DNA from: Zhengitettix transpicula
Lineage: Eukaryota > Arthropoda > Insecta > Orthoptera > Tetrigidae
Length of the DNA stretch: 64,000 bases
Reading direction: 5' to 3'
NCBI GenBank assembly: GCA_037074705.1
Contig: CM073593.1
Span: 65,141,501-65,205,500, forward strand
Part shown: positions 1 through 13,480 of the stretch, one piece after another
How the letters are laid out: each line of letters starts with the position of its first letter
Position numbering within the stretch: position 1 is the first letter of the stretch
Notes under the pieces: model-generated
What the model was told of the DNA's origin: nothing
What the model saw: the letters and a program-made list of their open reading frames with translations, nothing else
Databases searched by the model: none
Program-made: the position numbers and the translations under genes

Positions 1-244
1 TTGAATGTATAAGTTTGAAGTGTTAATAACATATACTAAAACACTTTCAATATTTGTTTATTTGTATATACAAGACCTAAAACAATAACTTCGTGACATA
101 AACATCAAATATACAACTAACAAATAATTCAGTGACCCTCCTCGTGCTGTTTTCTCTGCCCAAAGAACACCCAAACATGGACATCAAACATAGATTTCAT
201 TACAACAACAAGCTTTTTAACAATAGAAGTAAATTGGGAAGACT

Positions 245-475
245 GAAAAGGATCAATGGAAAAATTTCGACCGGACCGGGAATAGAACACGGGACCTACA
301 CATGGAATGTGGGTGCCCTCCCATATGAGCTATCCCAGTCGACTCCAGGGCATGTACGAAACTTCTCCATCCATTGTATAAGCCAAAGCACAGTAGCACA
401 TACAACCACTGATGGGAGAATACCTGGGTACCAAGTGGAGGTCCCGAATCCTAATTTCTCATGGTTTATTTGTCT
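245..475 (-). mobile_element. tRNA-derived SINE-like repeat, reverse orientation
   Basis: Read on the minus strand, about 341 down to 268 resembles a degenerate tRNA. It has an A-box-like segment (TAGCTCATATGG), a possible anticodon stem with CACAT opposite ATGTG, then a B-box-like GTTCTATTCC followed by CCGG. Both RNA polymerase III boxes lie in the right order with tRNA-like spacing. This is the hallmark of a tRNA-derived SINE head, not a functional tRNA, because the acceptor stem does not pair well. The non-tRNA part and exact ends are uncertain. The open frames on both strands here are by-products of the higher G+C content. Confidence 0.5.
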
Positions 476-2407
476 GAGTTTCACCTGAAATAATTTATTA
501 TTTTTTAATTTTTTTTTTGCATTTTTAAATTGTGGATGAAAATTTAATATAGCCTCGAAGTTAGTTTCCGATTCATAAAAAAAAATTCTGTTAAAATCAG
601 GTTTTGGTTCATTTAAAGCGAAGATAAGTTTTAATTCTTTATTCTAGTAGTTCCCATACATAGAAACACTTAAAAAACGGAAAGTATTAAATAATGCATA
701 TGCGCTACGTAAATTTTCTTAATTTGTTGTTGACAACTAACTGTGCAATAGATTCAGTTAATTACAGATTCTTTATGTTAAAAGAAAAGGCCCAATGGTA
801 TTTCATTATTATTCTACTCGTGCTGTTTTCTTCGAAACTGGGGATCAAAAGCCATTATGGTCTCCGATAAACACACTCACAGGTCTGCGAGGAATTGTAT
901 AGACTGTTGCTCTTTCAGTCGCTGAGCCAGTCTCCCGATCAACAGATTGTCCTTTTCGATCTGAATGGTTCAGCAACACAAGTTCGCTCAGAGAGGAAGC
1001 TACGGTGCCGGCTCAATAAAGTTGTGCAAGTTTGCTCCAAGGAGCGAAGATTAGTGCCGCTGTCGGCAGGAGAAACAGTTTGCTCAGCAAATACTCTCTT
1101 CTGTCTATAATCTTTTATTGAGCTCCTTACTGCCAGCGAGTTGCAGAGGTACAAAGGATCAGCTGTCTTGCAACGGTAAGAAGCTTACAACTGGAGACGA
1201 TGCCACTGGAAAAGGTGATGCTTAATTTGTCTGCAATGTGAAAATTGCTGTAAACGCGACACTGTAAATACCTTCTACATATATATATATACTGGAAAGA
1301 AAAGCAGATTTGGAAAAGGAGATTAGTGAATACAGAACTTTTAGCGTTGTTATTTATTCTCTATTTTCAGTTTAAATTATCAAAAGATACTTATGTAACA
1401 TCCGGAATAAATTGGGCGGAATTAAAATCTATAGAGAAAGATATCTAATAATATTTTACCAGTCCATGAGTAAAAGTTACTGGCAATACAGTAAATGAAT
1501 TCGAAAAAATTTCCAATTATTTACTGGCAGCGAATTAAGTACATTTGTTTGCTTTAAAATTATATTAGAATATTTTGATCTAAACTGAGTGCAATGCGAG
1601 ATATTTTTATTAACATAAGGTATCAATTTCTTTTAATTACATTTTAAGAAAATGTAAAAAATTCAAGGGAACTTAATCGATGCTGTGGGAAAATAAGTGT
1701 ATGGAACACATGAATTAGTGACGATTTTTCCATAAAAGAAGTAAACTGTAGTTTGAAGACACTTATAAATGTTAATGTCCTGTAAAATGACTATTCACAT
1801 TATTCGTTAAACAGTTTATACGTAGTAGAAAGAATATGAAAAGGACACACGTCAATAATAATAATAATATATATCATTATTAAATTAATATTTTATAACA
1901 TAAACAGCTGTAGAGCCAAAAAATTTGCAAATCGGACGATCTTCTATCAATACAAGACTAATTTTATAAAACTAACGAAGTACTTAGTACTGAACAACCA
2001 CATAACTATTTAAGGATCTTTTAGGAAGGTACTGATGAATATGGCCAGATATATGAATATGGCCAGATGTATGTAAAATAATTAGAATACCAGTGACTGT
2101 TACAAGATTTTTTACCACAATATTTCTCTACCAAATGTCACAATCAATGTCAATAAAAATTTACCGAACAGTCTCAAAGAAATGTTAAATAATATAATAA
2201 ATAGTCCAACATAATGAATTACTCAGGAGAACCAAATTCAGTTGTCGAATTTATAATTAGTACCCAATGATATGGAAGTAACCACAGAATGTTTGGCCAG
2301 ACCCAAAACTCCATGATAACAAATTCAGTTTCAACTAGAGCTTAGATATAAAACTCGGGCATCTTCTTAAAGAAGAGTAGCATTTCGTTAAAGTAACAAA
2401 TTTTAAC
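476..2407. other. A+T-rich non-coding stretch
   Basis: No gene seen. A G+C-richer patch lies at about 880-1195. It ends in a donor-like CG|GTAAGA near 1170, but no convincing exon precedes it. A short run of ATA/AAT repeats lies near 1855-1875. Confidence 0.6.
2036..2071. repeat. 18-bp tandem duplication
   Basis: Two adjacent near-identical copies of an 18-bp unit containing TGAATATGGCCAGAT. The next GGCCAGA occurs near 2294 but is isolated. Confidence 0.7.
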
Positions 2408-2620
2408 AATAAAAAAGATAGCCAAATACAGACAAAGTAAGTGATAATATAAATACCACACAACGTTTCTGGGATCCTTGTCCCTTTTTAAAGTGCCAAG
2501 AAGAGCCTTGAGCGAAACAACTGCACTGGTCAGTTGAAAAAAAATACTAAAAAAATCTCCAGAAACGTTGCATGGTATTTATATTATCATTTATTTTGAC
2601 TTATTTTTGCTATCTTTATT
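2408..2620. mobile_element. palindromic MITE, copy 1
   Basis: Long terminal inverted repeats of about 60 bp enclose about 90 bp of non-coding DNA. The left arm contains GATAGCC, then TGATAATATAAATACCA, then CAACGTTTCTGG. The right arm is its reverse complement: CCAGAAACGTTG, then TGGTATTTATATTATCA, ending TGCTATC. It has no coding capacity, so it would depend on a transposase supplied elsewhere. Related arms occur at 9761-9880, 14648-14849 and 40931-41090, which shows a family. Target-site duplications cannot be assigned because the flanks are A+T-rich. Confidence 0.75.
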
Positions 2621-4968
2621 ATTAATAATTTTCAATCAGACGTAGACGTTTCATTTGTAACAAATTTTAGTAACTACATTATTGACCTATTTAAAATAAA
2701 TATATTTATAATCAACAAAAAATTCTAAAAAATATGTAAACTAATGTTTTTAATAATATTCTTTACTTGTTAAAAAATTTAGTTCTAACAATTTTAAAAA
2801 CATAAAGAGAAACTGCATTATCTATTTATTTATTCAATGTGCCCCCTGGCAGACGCACGAAATTCTTATAAATAAATATAATTATTTAAAAAAATTAATC
2901 CCAACGTGAGGACATTATTTCAACTACTAAACCAGAGCTGTATTGAATAATTAAAAATTCATCCTACACAGATTTAAAATAGTGTGGACATTTACTGTAA
3001 ATCACTGGTTTTGGACAGCCAAGTAACATGCACCATGTTAACTAGATTTCTATTTGTTTGTGAAATTAAAACGTAAACGCTCCGTGATAAGAAACAATAA
3101 AGCTATTAAGTTAGTTTCAATTTTTATTTCTACAAAAAAAAATTAAACGTACCATATTGAAGTTTATCAAATAATTAAACGATAAAATTTCCATAAATAA
3201 CGAGTCTGTTTTTTTATAATTAGATATTGAAGGCTTTCTCTGTGAATATGTTAAATAAAAAGTTCTTGGTTAATTATTTAATCCGTTTACAAAACTGCTC
3301 TAGCATATTAGTGTTCGATGAACTTTTATCTAAATTTTAAATATATATAACAAAATATGAAAAGAATTCAATTTTGACCCACGATAATAAGTCTGAAAGA
3401 TATGAAGAGAAGCAAAATGAAATATATACTTTCAAATAAATATATTCTGATTTTCATGTTGCATGTGCAATTCTGTTGCATTTTATTTGGATGACTTGAT
3501 ATTTATTAAGTATTTACGAGTCTTAAAATTTTCTAAAAATAGTTTTAATATCAATATGGAAGAATGCCTCTGTATTTAATTAATGATATTATTCTCGTGT
3601 GATACAATTATATTTTTCCAGTATTTATAATCTCCAAAATTTTCTTCAATCGTCATAAATACAAAAATTAAAACCTGGGATGAAAAATAATTTCGAATCT
3701 CATTATTTTTAATAACGATATTTTTTCACTTTATAGGGATTAAATAGATATAAGCCTGCTTAGTAAATCTGTAAATCATATCAAAGAGGGTTCAAAAATT
3801 CTGAAGTTTTTCTATCCAACTTATTCTAGAACAAGTATGTCGAGGTACTCTTGATAACTCAGAACATCGAACTTTCGCCTTTAGTGTCGGATTTGTGTCA
3901 TTGCCTTTATCCTCGGTGAAGCCCCACAGGCCCAAATCGCATGCAGACAAATCCGGGAACGTGGAGACACGCGCCTTAGCAGCAGGAACAAGGTCGCATA
4001 TAGATACAAACTATTAGAAAATATGATGTGAATATATCACCAGAGACATTTAGGATAACACCTATTTTTCTGAACTGCATCATTTATCTGTAAAAATATA
4101 ATGCGCAAACATCCGCCGAACACTCGTGCAAGAGCAATCCTTTTCACTCTTTGTAGAAGAATTGCATTCGATATTGGAACGGGACTGGATCTATAAACTC
4201 TCGGTAGAACTCGCTTTTTACATATCCAGGCAACTCTACTTCTTTTCTCTCAAGTCTCGGAGTATTCACATATGTTCAGTCGCAAATAACTTTCGACTTA
4301 TGTTGCCGTAGAAACAATAGCAAGAAGATTTATTAAATGAACAAAAACGTTATACTTATTTACATCTTTTTCAGGGGCATTAAATCTCGACTCTTATTGT
4401 CAGCAAAAAAAATCTAACTTCTTATACAAATGAAAATAGTCCTTATATATAGCATTTGTAATCAATGCTAGTCTCTGACATCCTCGAAACATAAATATAC
4501 AATTGGTATTCAATATTTAATTTCCAAACATAATAGTTTCGCCATCTGTGTAAATTAACGAAATTAAAAACAACACCAAAGTATTACAAAATTATATCAT
4601 TTAGATATAAATTATTACCTCCATTAAGAAAATAAGGCAAGCCAAAACATATAAACACAATAATTACACATGTAATCTTTAAACGTATCTACACAAAAAT
4701 TAAATACACATGTACTAACTAAACAGAATATAATTTTTTATTATTTTACTATTTCAATTGACAGTCAGAATTTAATTTTTAATATATTATTATTTATATT
4801 TTAATTGATTTCAATATTTATGGCACCATCAAAATACATGTTCATTTATATTTCATGTAATGAGTTGACCCACATTCTAGATTTTGTACATTATTATATA
4901 ATAAATTATAATGTTTGTAAGAGTTTGTTTTCTTGGAATTTTTACACAACGAATTTTTTTTTTAAGGT
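2621..4968. other. A+T-rich non-coding stretch
   Basis: No gene recognised. A G+C-richer patch at about 3835-4000 is of unknown nature. CAATCAGACGTA next to the MITE at about 2632 recurs beside the MITE arm near 9869. Confidence 0.55.
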
Positions 4969-5455
4969 AACAGGCTACATGAGGGTAATCCACTTGGTGG
5001 CAACTCCCCCTTAATAGCATAGGAAGGGATTTGAAAGAGGGGATGCGGAAGGGTAGAACAAGGCAGCCAAAGGTTAACTAGGGCTCCCGGGCTATGGTTT
5101 AAGGATCCTACCCGGCAATTCGCCTAAAAGTGATGCAGGGAAAACCCTAGAAAACCTGCATCAGATAGGTCGGGCATTTGCCATGCCCTTCCGATGGCGG
5201 GAGAGGGGTTAGCTGTGCGTTCGCAGCTTTCCCCTCGCCGTGCCTTGACCGGTTTAGGAGGCAGCTGGCCGACTATTCCAATAGGAATAGCGGACAACTC
5301 TTACTGTAAGCCCAATGTCTGTGACCCCGAAACATACACCTCTAAAAACAGGCCGATGTGCCTCGGCATGTGAGAACCTTAGTTCAAAAAATCCAGAAAG
5401 AGGTGTGAAGGCATCCCGAAAGGTAGCCTCCGCTAGAGCTCTCTCAGTTTTTACG
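4969..5455 (+). repeat. dispersed repeat family R5, copy A (fullest)
   Basis: G+C-rich block starting with ACAGGCTACATGAGGGTAA and containing GCATAGGAAGGGATTT, GATGCGGAAGGGTAGA, GGGAAAACCCTAGAAA and CCTGCATCAG. A second half runs from about 5240 to 5455 and contains GACTATTCCAATAGGAATAG. The first half recurs at 5473-5716. Both halves recur in reverse orientation at 44190-44625, so this is an interspersed element and not a local duplication only. It has no conserved reading frame. It resembles the 3' part of a retroelement or a SINE, but the class is not established. The short minus-strand frame at 5254-5577 crosses the junction between copies and is not a gene. Confidence 0.7.
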
Positions 5456-5472
5456 AAATTATTATTTTTTTT

Positions 5473-5716
5473 AGTGCAACAGGCTACATGAGGGTAATCC
5501 ACGTTGGGAAACTCCCCTTTAATAGCATAGGAAGGGATTTGAAAGGGTGATGCGGAAGGGTAGAGGGAGGTAACCAAGGGCCCCGGGGCTATATTTTTAG
5601 GATCTTACCCGGAATTCGTCTAAAGAAACGAAGGGAAAACCCTAGAAAAACCTGCATCAGGTAGGTCGGGCATTGGGTACTTGTCCCACGCCCTTCCGAT
5701 AGCGGGAGAGGAGTTT
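5473..5716 (+). repeat. dispersed repeat family R5, copy B (partial)
   Basis: Collinear with the first half of copy A: the same start (AACAGGCTACATGAGGGTAA), the same GCATAGGAAGGGATTT and CCTGCATCAGGTAGGTCGGG landmarks, ending with GGGAGAGGAG. The second half is missing. Both copies are preceded by a T-rich run, as if each had inserted at a similar target, or as if the pair arose from one nested or tandem event. Confidence 0.7.
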
Positions 5717-6840
5717 GCATACTTTACTAATAGACTGAAGGTTTTTTGATTATTGAAATAAGTCAGGTAAATTTTTTTTTTTTAATATGTCAATTGAGAG
5801 TTAGAATTTCATATTAAATTTGATAAAGAGACAGAAAATTTCTTTATTTTAAATGCTTACAAGAGTATATATGAATAAAAATGGAAAGTATCTGCTGTGC
5901 AGGTTGACGCCTTTTAGGGTAAAATCGCTGGCGGATTAGCGGGACTCGTCTAACGTCAGACTTACTACAATCAAAGTGGCGTTTTCTCTTTAATGGATTA
6001 TGGAGAATAGGTAAATATAGAATGTTCGTTTTTAACCTATAATTTAAAAGTAGTACGTATCAGAGGACATAACGATTCAATTACGATACCGATGTTCCAT
6101 TTACGTCTTTGGTTGTGTTCTTTACGGATGACTCAATTATACAACAGAATGTAGTTTTACTGTGTTGGGTGGATATGGGAGGGTTACTTGGTTCGCGCTT
6201 CCTTTTCTCCTCTAGTGTACCTCGGGGAGAAGAGGGTTTAGGGCGGACGTGACTCCTGACGATGGAATTGTCTTTTCGTCACCATGGGAGCGACTGAGCG
6301 TGTAAAAACGGACAAAGAAATGTTATTTGTGTGTCTAAATCGAGATTATTCTTTGAAATATTGAGTTTAAACTTAAACATATAAATACGTACTATAAAAT
6401 GTAGTACAAATACGATTTCTCTACCCCAAATATATCTAACTGAATTTAAAATTCATTTTGAAGTACCAATATAATTTTATATAATTGAAATTAAACTCAA
6501 TTTACCATCCTTAATTTCTTCTATTAACTTATGTAAAAATTCTCTAAAACACTAGTCTCAATAATTTAATTAATCATAATTAGATATATATATATAATTT
6601 ATTAGAGAATTATACATACATGAGACATTAAAAACTGACTTGTTTAAAGAGGAAACATTGAAAAATCGAAAATTAAAAATATAATGTTATTGAAGAACGC
6701 ATAAATATAGATCATTGCTTGGAATAAGAAATAAGGAATATCAACGATTTGAATTAAATGGGAAACCATTGTATTTCAAAAGAATAATTTGAAGACAGGT
6801 GTAATAGAGATCTGTATTTATTTAACAATTCCTTGGACTG
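5717..6840. other. non-coding stretch with G+C-richer patches
   Basis: Patches at about 5890-5990 and 6150-6300 are richer in G+C and CpG than their A+T-rich surroundings. No coding frame, repeat or transposon homology recognised. Confidence 0.5.
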
Positions 6841-7130
6841 CTATGAATTGAATTTCCGACAAGCTACTTTCGAAACGTCGGCTTTGGTCGCTTTCGGACC
6901 TGTCCACTGTGAAATAATGCTACTAATTCCGCAGAGATTGAGTCGGCCTCGAAGCGGAACCGAATTCAATATCCCGGGCGTGTGACGGGGCTGGCTGCGA
7001 TAGTGAGCAACGGGGGTGGAGTTTCCTCCCGAGGCCTCTGTCGTGGCCGAGATTGTGCACTGACTCATGGACCCGTAGATGAGTTCACTTACAGCAAATT
7101 TACTGCCCCCACGGAGCCGCGAATTTTATG
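6841..7130. other. G+C-rich unique-looking island
   Basis: About 290 bp rich in CpG, with short overlapping open frames on both strands, none protein-like. No repeat partner seen in the window. It could be regulatory or a degraded exon; no function can be assigned. Confidence 0.35.
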
Positions 7131-8369
7131 CACAGCCACGCAACTTGTGCTTCATTTATTAGGAACGAGATTAGGGGCACACTCTGGAAATTGCGAAATA
7201 AACTTAACAAGTAACGAAAATATCCCCGGAAGTAGTACATTTTTACGACTAGGGAACCTTTCATTCACTAAATATTCAGAGGTTATTCGCATGAGAAGTT
7301 ATTAAGACAAAATATTGGTGATCAAACACGATGCGTTGCATAAATTAATTTCAATTTTACGAGAACAAAATAACCCTGGAACTAAATAACTATACATTAC
7401 AAAAATATTAATTTTTATTAAGTGAAATGCAGTATAAACCAATTAACAATAAAAACGTTTCTGGATCAGGTTATCCGACAAATTAATTAATATTAAAATT
7501 ACATTTCTAGATATTTGAAATGAAACTAAACGAAAGAATTTACGCCTGAAATTTCGTCAGACAAATTAATATTAATCGTTTCAATAACTTTGTTTACGAT
7601 GAAAAATCCGCTGGATCTGAAACTAAATCTTTAAATTTACACTTGGTTTCACTTAACGGAATTATCACTTTAACTTGCATTTCTAGATGATTGGAATTCA
7701 CGTACATAACTCAAATGAATTATAAGATAGGTCGTTTCTTTCAATTGATTTTTTAGAAGAGTAAAACTAGAATGTTGAAAAACTTTATTTGTCTTTTAAA
7801 TTTTTCACTTTATTTGTTAGTCTGAAAATATATTAAATCGAAAACATTTTTATATACAAAACTTTTGTTGTTACACACAGAAGATTATCATGGATAATAG
7901 TTACCAAAACTTCGAGACTGTAAAAGTAATATCTGTTGAATTATATAGCAATTTTATGTAATGACGTAACCTATTCCTCATACGAGGACTAATGGAATAA
8001 AATAAATCAAATCATCAAATCAAACTCGCGTTAGGAACGCTCTTATTGTATATTACTCTTATTTTCTTTATTGGTATTATAATGTTCAATACGTTGTGAG
8101 AACATGAATGAATATAAAAAAAATCAGAATTTAATACTAGTTTCCAATTTATAATATTAAACTAATAACGATTTCCGGTACGTATTAGAAACAATATAAT
8201 TTTTTTTCTCTCAGGGTCATACTGAGGATTTCGCAAAAATCGGTAAACCTCTTTGTTAAAGAAATTAATTGAAATAGCATTTTTAGCATAAATAAAAGAG
8301 ACGTTACACACTGAAACTATCTACAAGATGTTTCGTCGAGTTTCCACCTTCCCGCGTTCTGTATCTGCA
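7131..8369. other. A+T-rich non-coding stretch
   Basis: No gene, no inverted or direct repeat long enough to report. Confidence 0.55.
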
Positions 8370-9000
8370 CTTTTACAATGTGCCCAAACTGAGGATATTG
8401 GGACGATTTCCTCACGTGAGGATACTGCCAAAATTCTACTTTAATAACACGATTTTCGCAGCTCCGCTGATTATTCCACACCTAAATGGAATATTAATCT
8501 CTGACAAAGGGATGGGAAATCACGAAAGCTCTTGCGATAACCAGATCATGCCATCTGGCCTCGTAGGGGCCAATTTGGCCGCAGTCCACTCCTCTTTCTC
8601 TGATCATTTGATCACATTATTAGAAAAACTGTCTGGGGCACATTTAGGCTACTTTTATACATATAACGGCACCATTGAACGACGGTGCGTATTTGCGTGA
8701 ATGAGACGAAGAAATGTAGACTTATCGGATGAGCAAGATAGCAGCACACTTGAGCCCATGCCAATTAGACCACCTGTCGCACCCTGAAGAGCGCAGTGCC
8801 ACGCCGTTGAGCTTTAACGGGCCGACAAATTGGCACTCGTCAGGCCAATGGGCTCTCCGCAGAGAACGATTCGCCTCATGACTGGCAATGAGAGCTCAAG
8901 GAATAATAACTGTCACAAACTGTGCGGCACGCTTAACCCAAACAGATCGTGGAAATGAATCTGGCCACTGACCCTTCATTACGAACAAACCTCAAATGCC
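8370..9000. other. G+C-richer unique-looking island
   Basis: Mixed-composition block, richest at about 8540-8960. One 106-codon frame is open on the plus strand (8380-8700), but its residues show no recognisable domain and its composition follows the island. Candidate regulatory or conserved non-coding DNA. Confidence 0.35.
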
Positions 9001-9760
9001 GTAAAGAAGTTCCGTCAATTAATGTTTCTATTGTACTGACGTGAGAGGAACTGATAATATTATAGGATAAGTAAATACAGCCAAATAATGACTTTACATG
9101 TCAATAAAAATGAATTTAATGGGTCTAATTAATGGTGTGCCATGTTTAATCTACCAAACACTTGGAAACATAACAAATATTTCTACCTCCAGGGGTTAAA
9201 AGGTGGAAGATATAAATTTTGTGTATTCACTAGACAATTTTTAGTATTTATACACACTAATATGTAAATACAACGTTTAATTTTTTAATATCTGAATACA
9301 AATACCTCGTAAACGGAATTTTTGCCAAAGGTTGAATTAAAGGTATTTACAACGCACCAAGGACATTAAAAAAGGAAAATTACGCTATGAAAAGTCTAAC
9401 AGTGCTATTGAAGTTATCAAGTTGAAAGTTTTATCGGTGGTGTTATCATTTGTTCTCAACACTTTTCTCTATCAACAGTTAATTGACAGCATTCGAAGAA
9501 CTATGAACGTCAGGTTCCCCTCATTTCATATATAAGCTGGATACATAGGATATTTGTGCAACTAGCATGGCGCTTTGAAGAGAAACTGCCTTAAATGTAG
9601 ATAGTGATAGAAAATATTAACTGGAACGCATCAGATCTCAACGTAACCATAATATTATTTCGGGTAATGTTTGTTAGTCTCAATTACTACTTTCACAATT
9701 ATTACCCTTTTATTTACTCACAACTCTAATGCGATTATGTAATTCTCAAAAAAAAAAAAA
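9001..9760. other. A+T-rich non-coding stretch
   Basis: Nothing recognised beyond a 13-bp A run at 9748-9760 just before the MITE arm. Confidence 0.55.
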
Positions 9761-9880
9761 GTAACGAATAATGAATAACAAAGTTAGACAATTCAGACAA
9801 AAAAGTGATAATTTAAAATACCTCACAACGTTTCTGGGATCCTTGTTCCTTTCGTCAAGCTCAAAAGCAATCAGACGTAA
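9761..9880. mobile_element. MITE family arm, copy 2 (single arm)
   Basis: Contains AATAATGAATAAC, AATTCAGAC, AGTGATAAT, then ACGTTTCTGGGATCCTTG and TTCCTTTCGTCA, matching the left arms of copies 1 and 4. No matching right arm follows, so this is a truncated copy. Confidence 0.65.
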
Positions 9881-12800
9881 TTTTTTTCATTTTAAAATAA
9901 ATTCACATTTGGTGCATTCATTCCAAAAACGCGGATCAGTTGCCTCTTAAAATATAAAAATTATTTAAAATTCATATTTTATCTGACATATAATAACAAA
10001 ATGAATAAATAAAATTCGTAGTCTAATTTTTTCTTGTCACGTAAGAAAACGTTTACTAAAAAATATCCACTGCGTTGGCATCGAAGTCAGTAAAAACAGA
10101 AAATAGTCTCTAATTTGGGACTTACCTAATTTGAGACATATCATTGCAATGAAAACCATATCATACATTTTAATTTTGATTTTAAATTATGTTATGTAGT
10201 ATTAAATATTTTTGGAACCTGGTAAAAGAAGATCTCGGCACTTAATATAATTAATTTAATACAGAAATTCAACATCAGTGATGAAACTTTTATCTCAAAT
10301 ATTAATTATTCAGATCTCATCATTTTCATCTACTAACAATTATATTAAACTGACTTATTTTAAAATAAATGTGAAAAAACAACAGCTATTTAATCAGAAA
10401 AATTAATATAATATTTAAAAGATAATAAATTTTTTCGATAACAAATTTAATTTAAATCTACTATACCTGACGAGGTACAATTATTGGGGAAACGTTGTTA
10501 TAATGTTTTAAATTTTTAATAAATTTTCTGACAAATAATTCGGTGGGTTTTCCATTTTTCATCTATCATTATATTCACCAAATGAAATCGGAAATTATGA
10601 ACAAAATGTATTTCTGTTTTTCTATATGTATATATTTCAATGTCAATGTAGACATTGAATTGGGTATTTAGTTTAAACTTTTTCTGACTTTTTGCTAATT
10701 ATATTTATTTATAAACACTTAACATTTATATGGAATGAAACAATATAAATAAACCTTTATTTATATTTATATGCTTGCGGGTTTAAAAAGATCGCTTGAC
10801 TGTATAACGGGACCAAACTGGAAGTAGCCATCAGAATATTCTGTGGTAACACTTTGTTTGTCAAATAAGTTAATCATTGTGTTGGTCTTAAAGTTTAATT
10901 TTCGACATATACAGTCTCCGTAAAGTTCTTATTTTCCGCTTTACATATTTAATAATTAATTTTATCATTTAGCATGTCATTGAAATAATAAATTCGCATA
11001 TTAATTACTAAGTTATTTCTCAAATATGTTTTAAAAATTCAAAAACCACAAAAATTTTATTTTGATATTTATTTTAAGTTACAGTCCTACGATAAACCAA
11101 ATCTTAGTGCCTAAGCGAAATGTTGTATCTGAGACTACAAATGTTTAGAGGCACATGTAGCAAAGGAGTCTGAATGCATTATTCAGAAGTGAATTTCAAT
11201 AATACCGAGGTTAGCGCGGCAGCGGCGACTATTGCGTTTCATTTATTCATTACCATAAATACATGTTTAAGCAGATTACCTCTGCATCCATATTCTATCA
11301 GCAGCTACGAAAGCTATGTGAAGGGGGTGGGGGGTGGCGGAAATCCATAATTCGCACAAGCGTTTCTCAGCTACGTAAATGCAGAGGCAAACATTCTGCC
11401 ATCATTAATTATATCAAGTACTTGTTGATGAGTTCAGTTGCCTCATTAACTCTTAACGAACCGCAGAGGAAAGAAAGAAAAACATTGTTCTTAACGATTT
11501 TAAAATGTTGACCAGACTGTTATTTTTTTTATAAGATTTCTAAAATTACGACTGAAAGTGACAGTTTTATAAAAATAAGGTTATAATAAAAAATAACTTC
11601 ATATTAAAACCTGAAAATAAAATTAAAATTTGATACAACTGTGATTAATAGATAACCATAACAAATTGAAAGGGAAAAAATAAGAGACGAGTGAATAACA
11701 GTTCGTCGTGAAATCGAAAAATGGATTATTTTAACATTTATAACCTTATTATTTTAAAATATGCAATTCGTTTATGTTGAAACATCTTTCAGAATTACAG
11801 TTATTTTTTTAAAAATATTATAATCATTTTAGGTATGTGATTTCTATTACAACGCTTTATAACGTGTCACTCCGAATTTTATTTATGTATGTCTTTAATG
11901 GTATATGAAATATTATTCATAAGAGAGAAATTATATGGAACTTGACCACTAAAAAATTATAAGAATTACAGAAAATATAATAAAAGCTGTAAAAGTTAAC
12001 AATAAAATAATTAAAAAGGCAAAACAGTCCAATAAATTGTCAGAATAATTAAAATCACACTTCGTTATGATCCTGAAATATTTTTTGTTATCGTCGGGCT
12101 GGAAAATAGAAATAAAATTAGTAAGCGTATTTGAATAGGTTGAGGAGCATTTAATGTATATAAAGAAAAGTTATTTAGTGAGTTTCGTTATTAACTCCAT
12201 ATTTTGATTTAATTTGTGTTATTTCATTATTTGATTGAATTTTGAATTTATCTCATCTATAATTGGTCAGAATAGACCGGCATAAATATTTCGTAATAAC
12301 TGAAAGTTGTAACGCATCAAGATATTAATTATTGAGAAACAAAGTATGGACTTAAAACTTCATTTTTACAGCTGTAGAAATTTGTATCTTCAGAAATAGA
12401 GGAGGAAGATGTAACACAAGTTACTTGACATTCATAACTGCTTCGCTTTTTACACGTGCGTCCCATTAGGCTTTACGACGTCGGAACTACCCTTTGTTCT
12501 CTTCGTCTTTATCTGCCTTTTATTAATTTCACGCTTTGGTCTCAACCCGTCTCGTGATGGAGGCAGTAGAAGTTGCAGTAGTTGCCTCCTTCAGTCGATG
12601 TTTAGAAGTTTTATACGTTACGTCTAATCAGAACAATTTCTATATGAATAAATGGTTTTCAGTATTTTATATTTTAGTTTTAACTTGAATTTGTGTGCAT
12701 AAATCCGAAACATAAAGAAACACAAGTTGAAAATCTTGAATTCGAAATTCAAGTAAATTACACGTGTCCTCGATTAGATATGTCTGTCGAGTATAATCAA

Positions 12801-13089
12801 AAGGCGGTAACACAAAAAGAGTAAATTTTTCACAATACATATATTTTTAATTTTTTTTAAAAAATACAAGTCTGCGACTTCAATGATTTGGGTGGGAAGA
12901 TTGTAACCACGGCGTTAAAAACTAAAGTCGAGGTTTTAAATCTCACAATGTAAATTAGCACTAAAATAAAAAATGTACAGAGAAAAAATATATAAAAAAC
13001 TAATTTAATTGTAAAAATTAAAAACGCAATTTGAGAGTCTAAGAGAAATTTAAAGAATAAGTATAATATACAGAAGCAATTATTTAATT
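9881..13089. other. A+T-rich non-coding stretch with small hairpins
   Basis: No gene seen. Small palindromes: TTCAATGTC/GACATTGAA at 10636-10659 and GGAGGCA/TGCCTCC at 12559-12589. A G+C-richer patch at 11190-11480 includes a G-rich tract at about 11323-11341. Another such patch lies at 12455-12605. Confidence 0.5.
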
Positions 13090-13480
13090 TTGGGAATGGC
13101 TCCTTCTCTGCTCTTCGGCTAACTGTGCTTGTTCGTTTCTCATCGCTTTATTTCGTCTAAATCGGACAATAATTTTTATTTTCGATTATCACATTTTCAT
13201 GAATGAAATGACGTCCCACTGAGCCCTGCAAGCCTTTTATCGTTAGTAAATCGTCTACCCTAAAGCAGTTTGCAACCCAAAGGGTAAGAGAGCGGTCACA
13301 AAGTTGGTACATCCAAGCAGTCCGAGGGTCGCCAATACCTCGATAGTTCATAGAGACCCAATCGTTTAAAGGCGAGTCTCACATTTGAAGCATGTATCCT
13401 CTTTACCGTCCCTTTTAATCCCCACTGTTTCTTACAATGTAAAAGTTTTGTACGTAAGAGTGAGCGGGCGGCCATAGGAA
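13090..13480. other. mixed-composition flank of CpG-rich island
   Basis: Intermediate G+C content with short open frames only (one 64-codon minus frame at 13157-13351). No domain recognised. Confidence 0.35.

Noticed and set aside
1139..1170. 32-nt plus-strand exon between TTGCAG and GTAAGAAG
   Set aside because: Too short to support alone, with no phase partner found.
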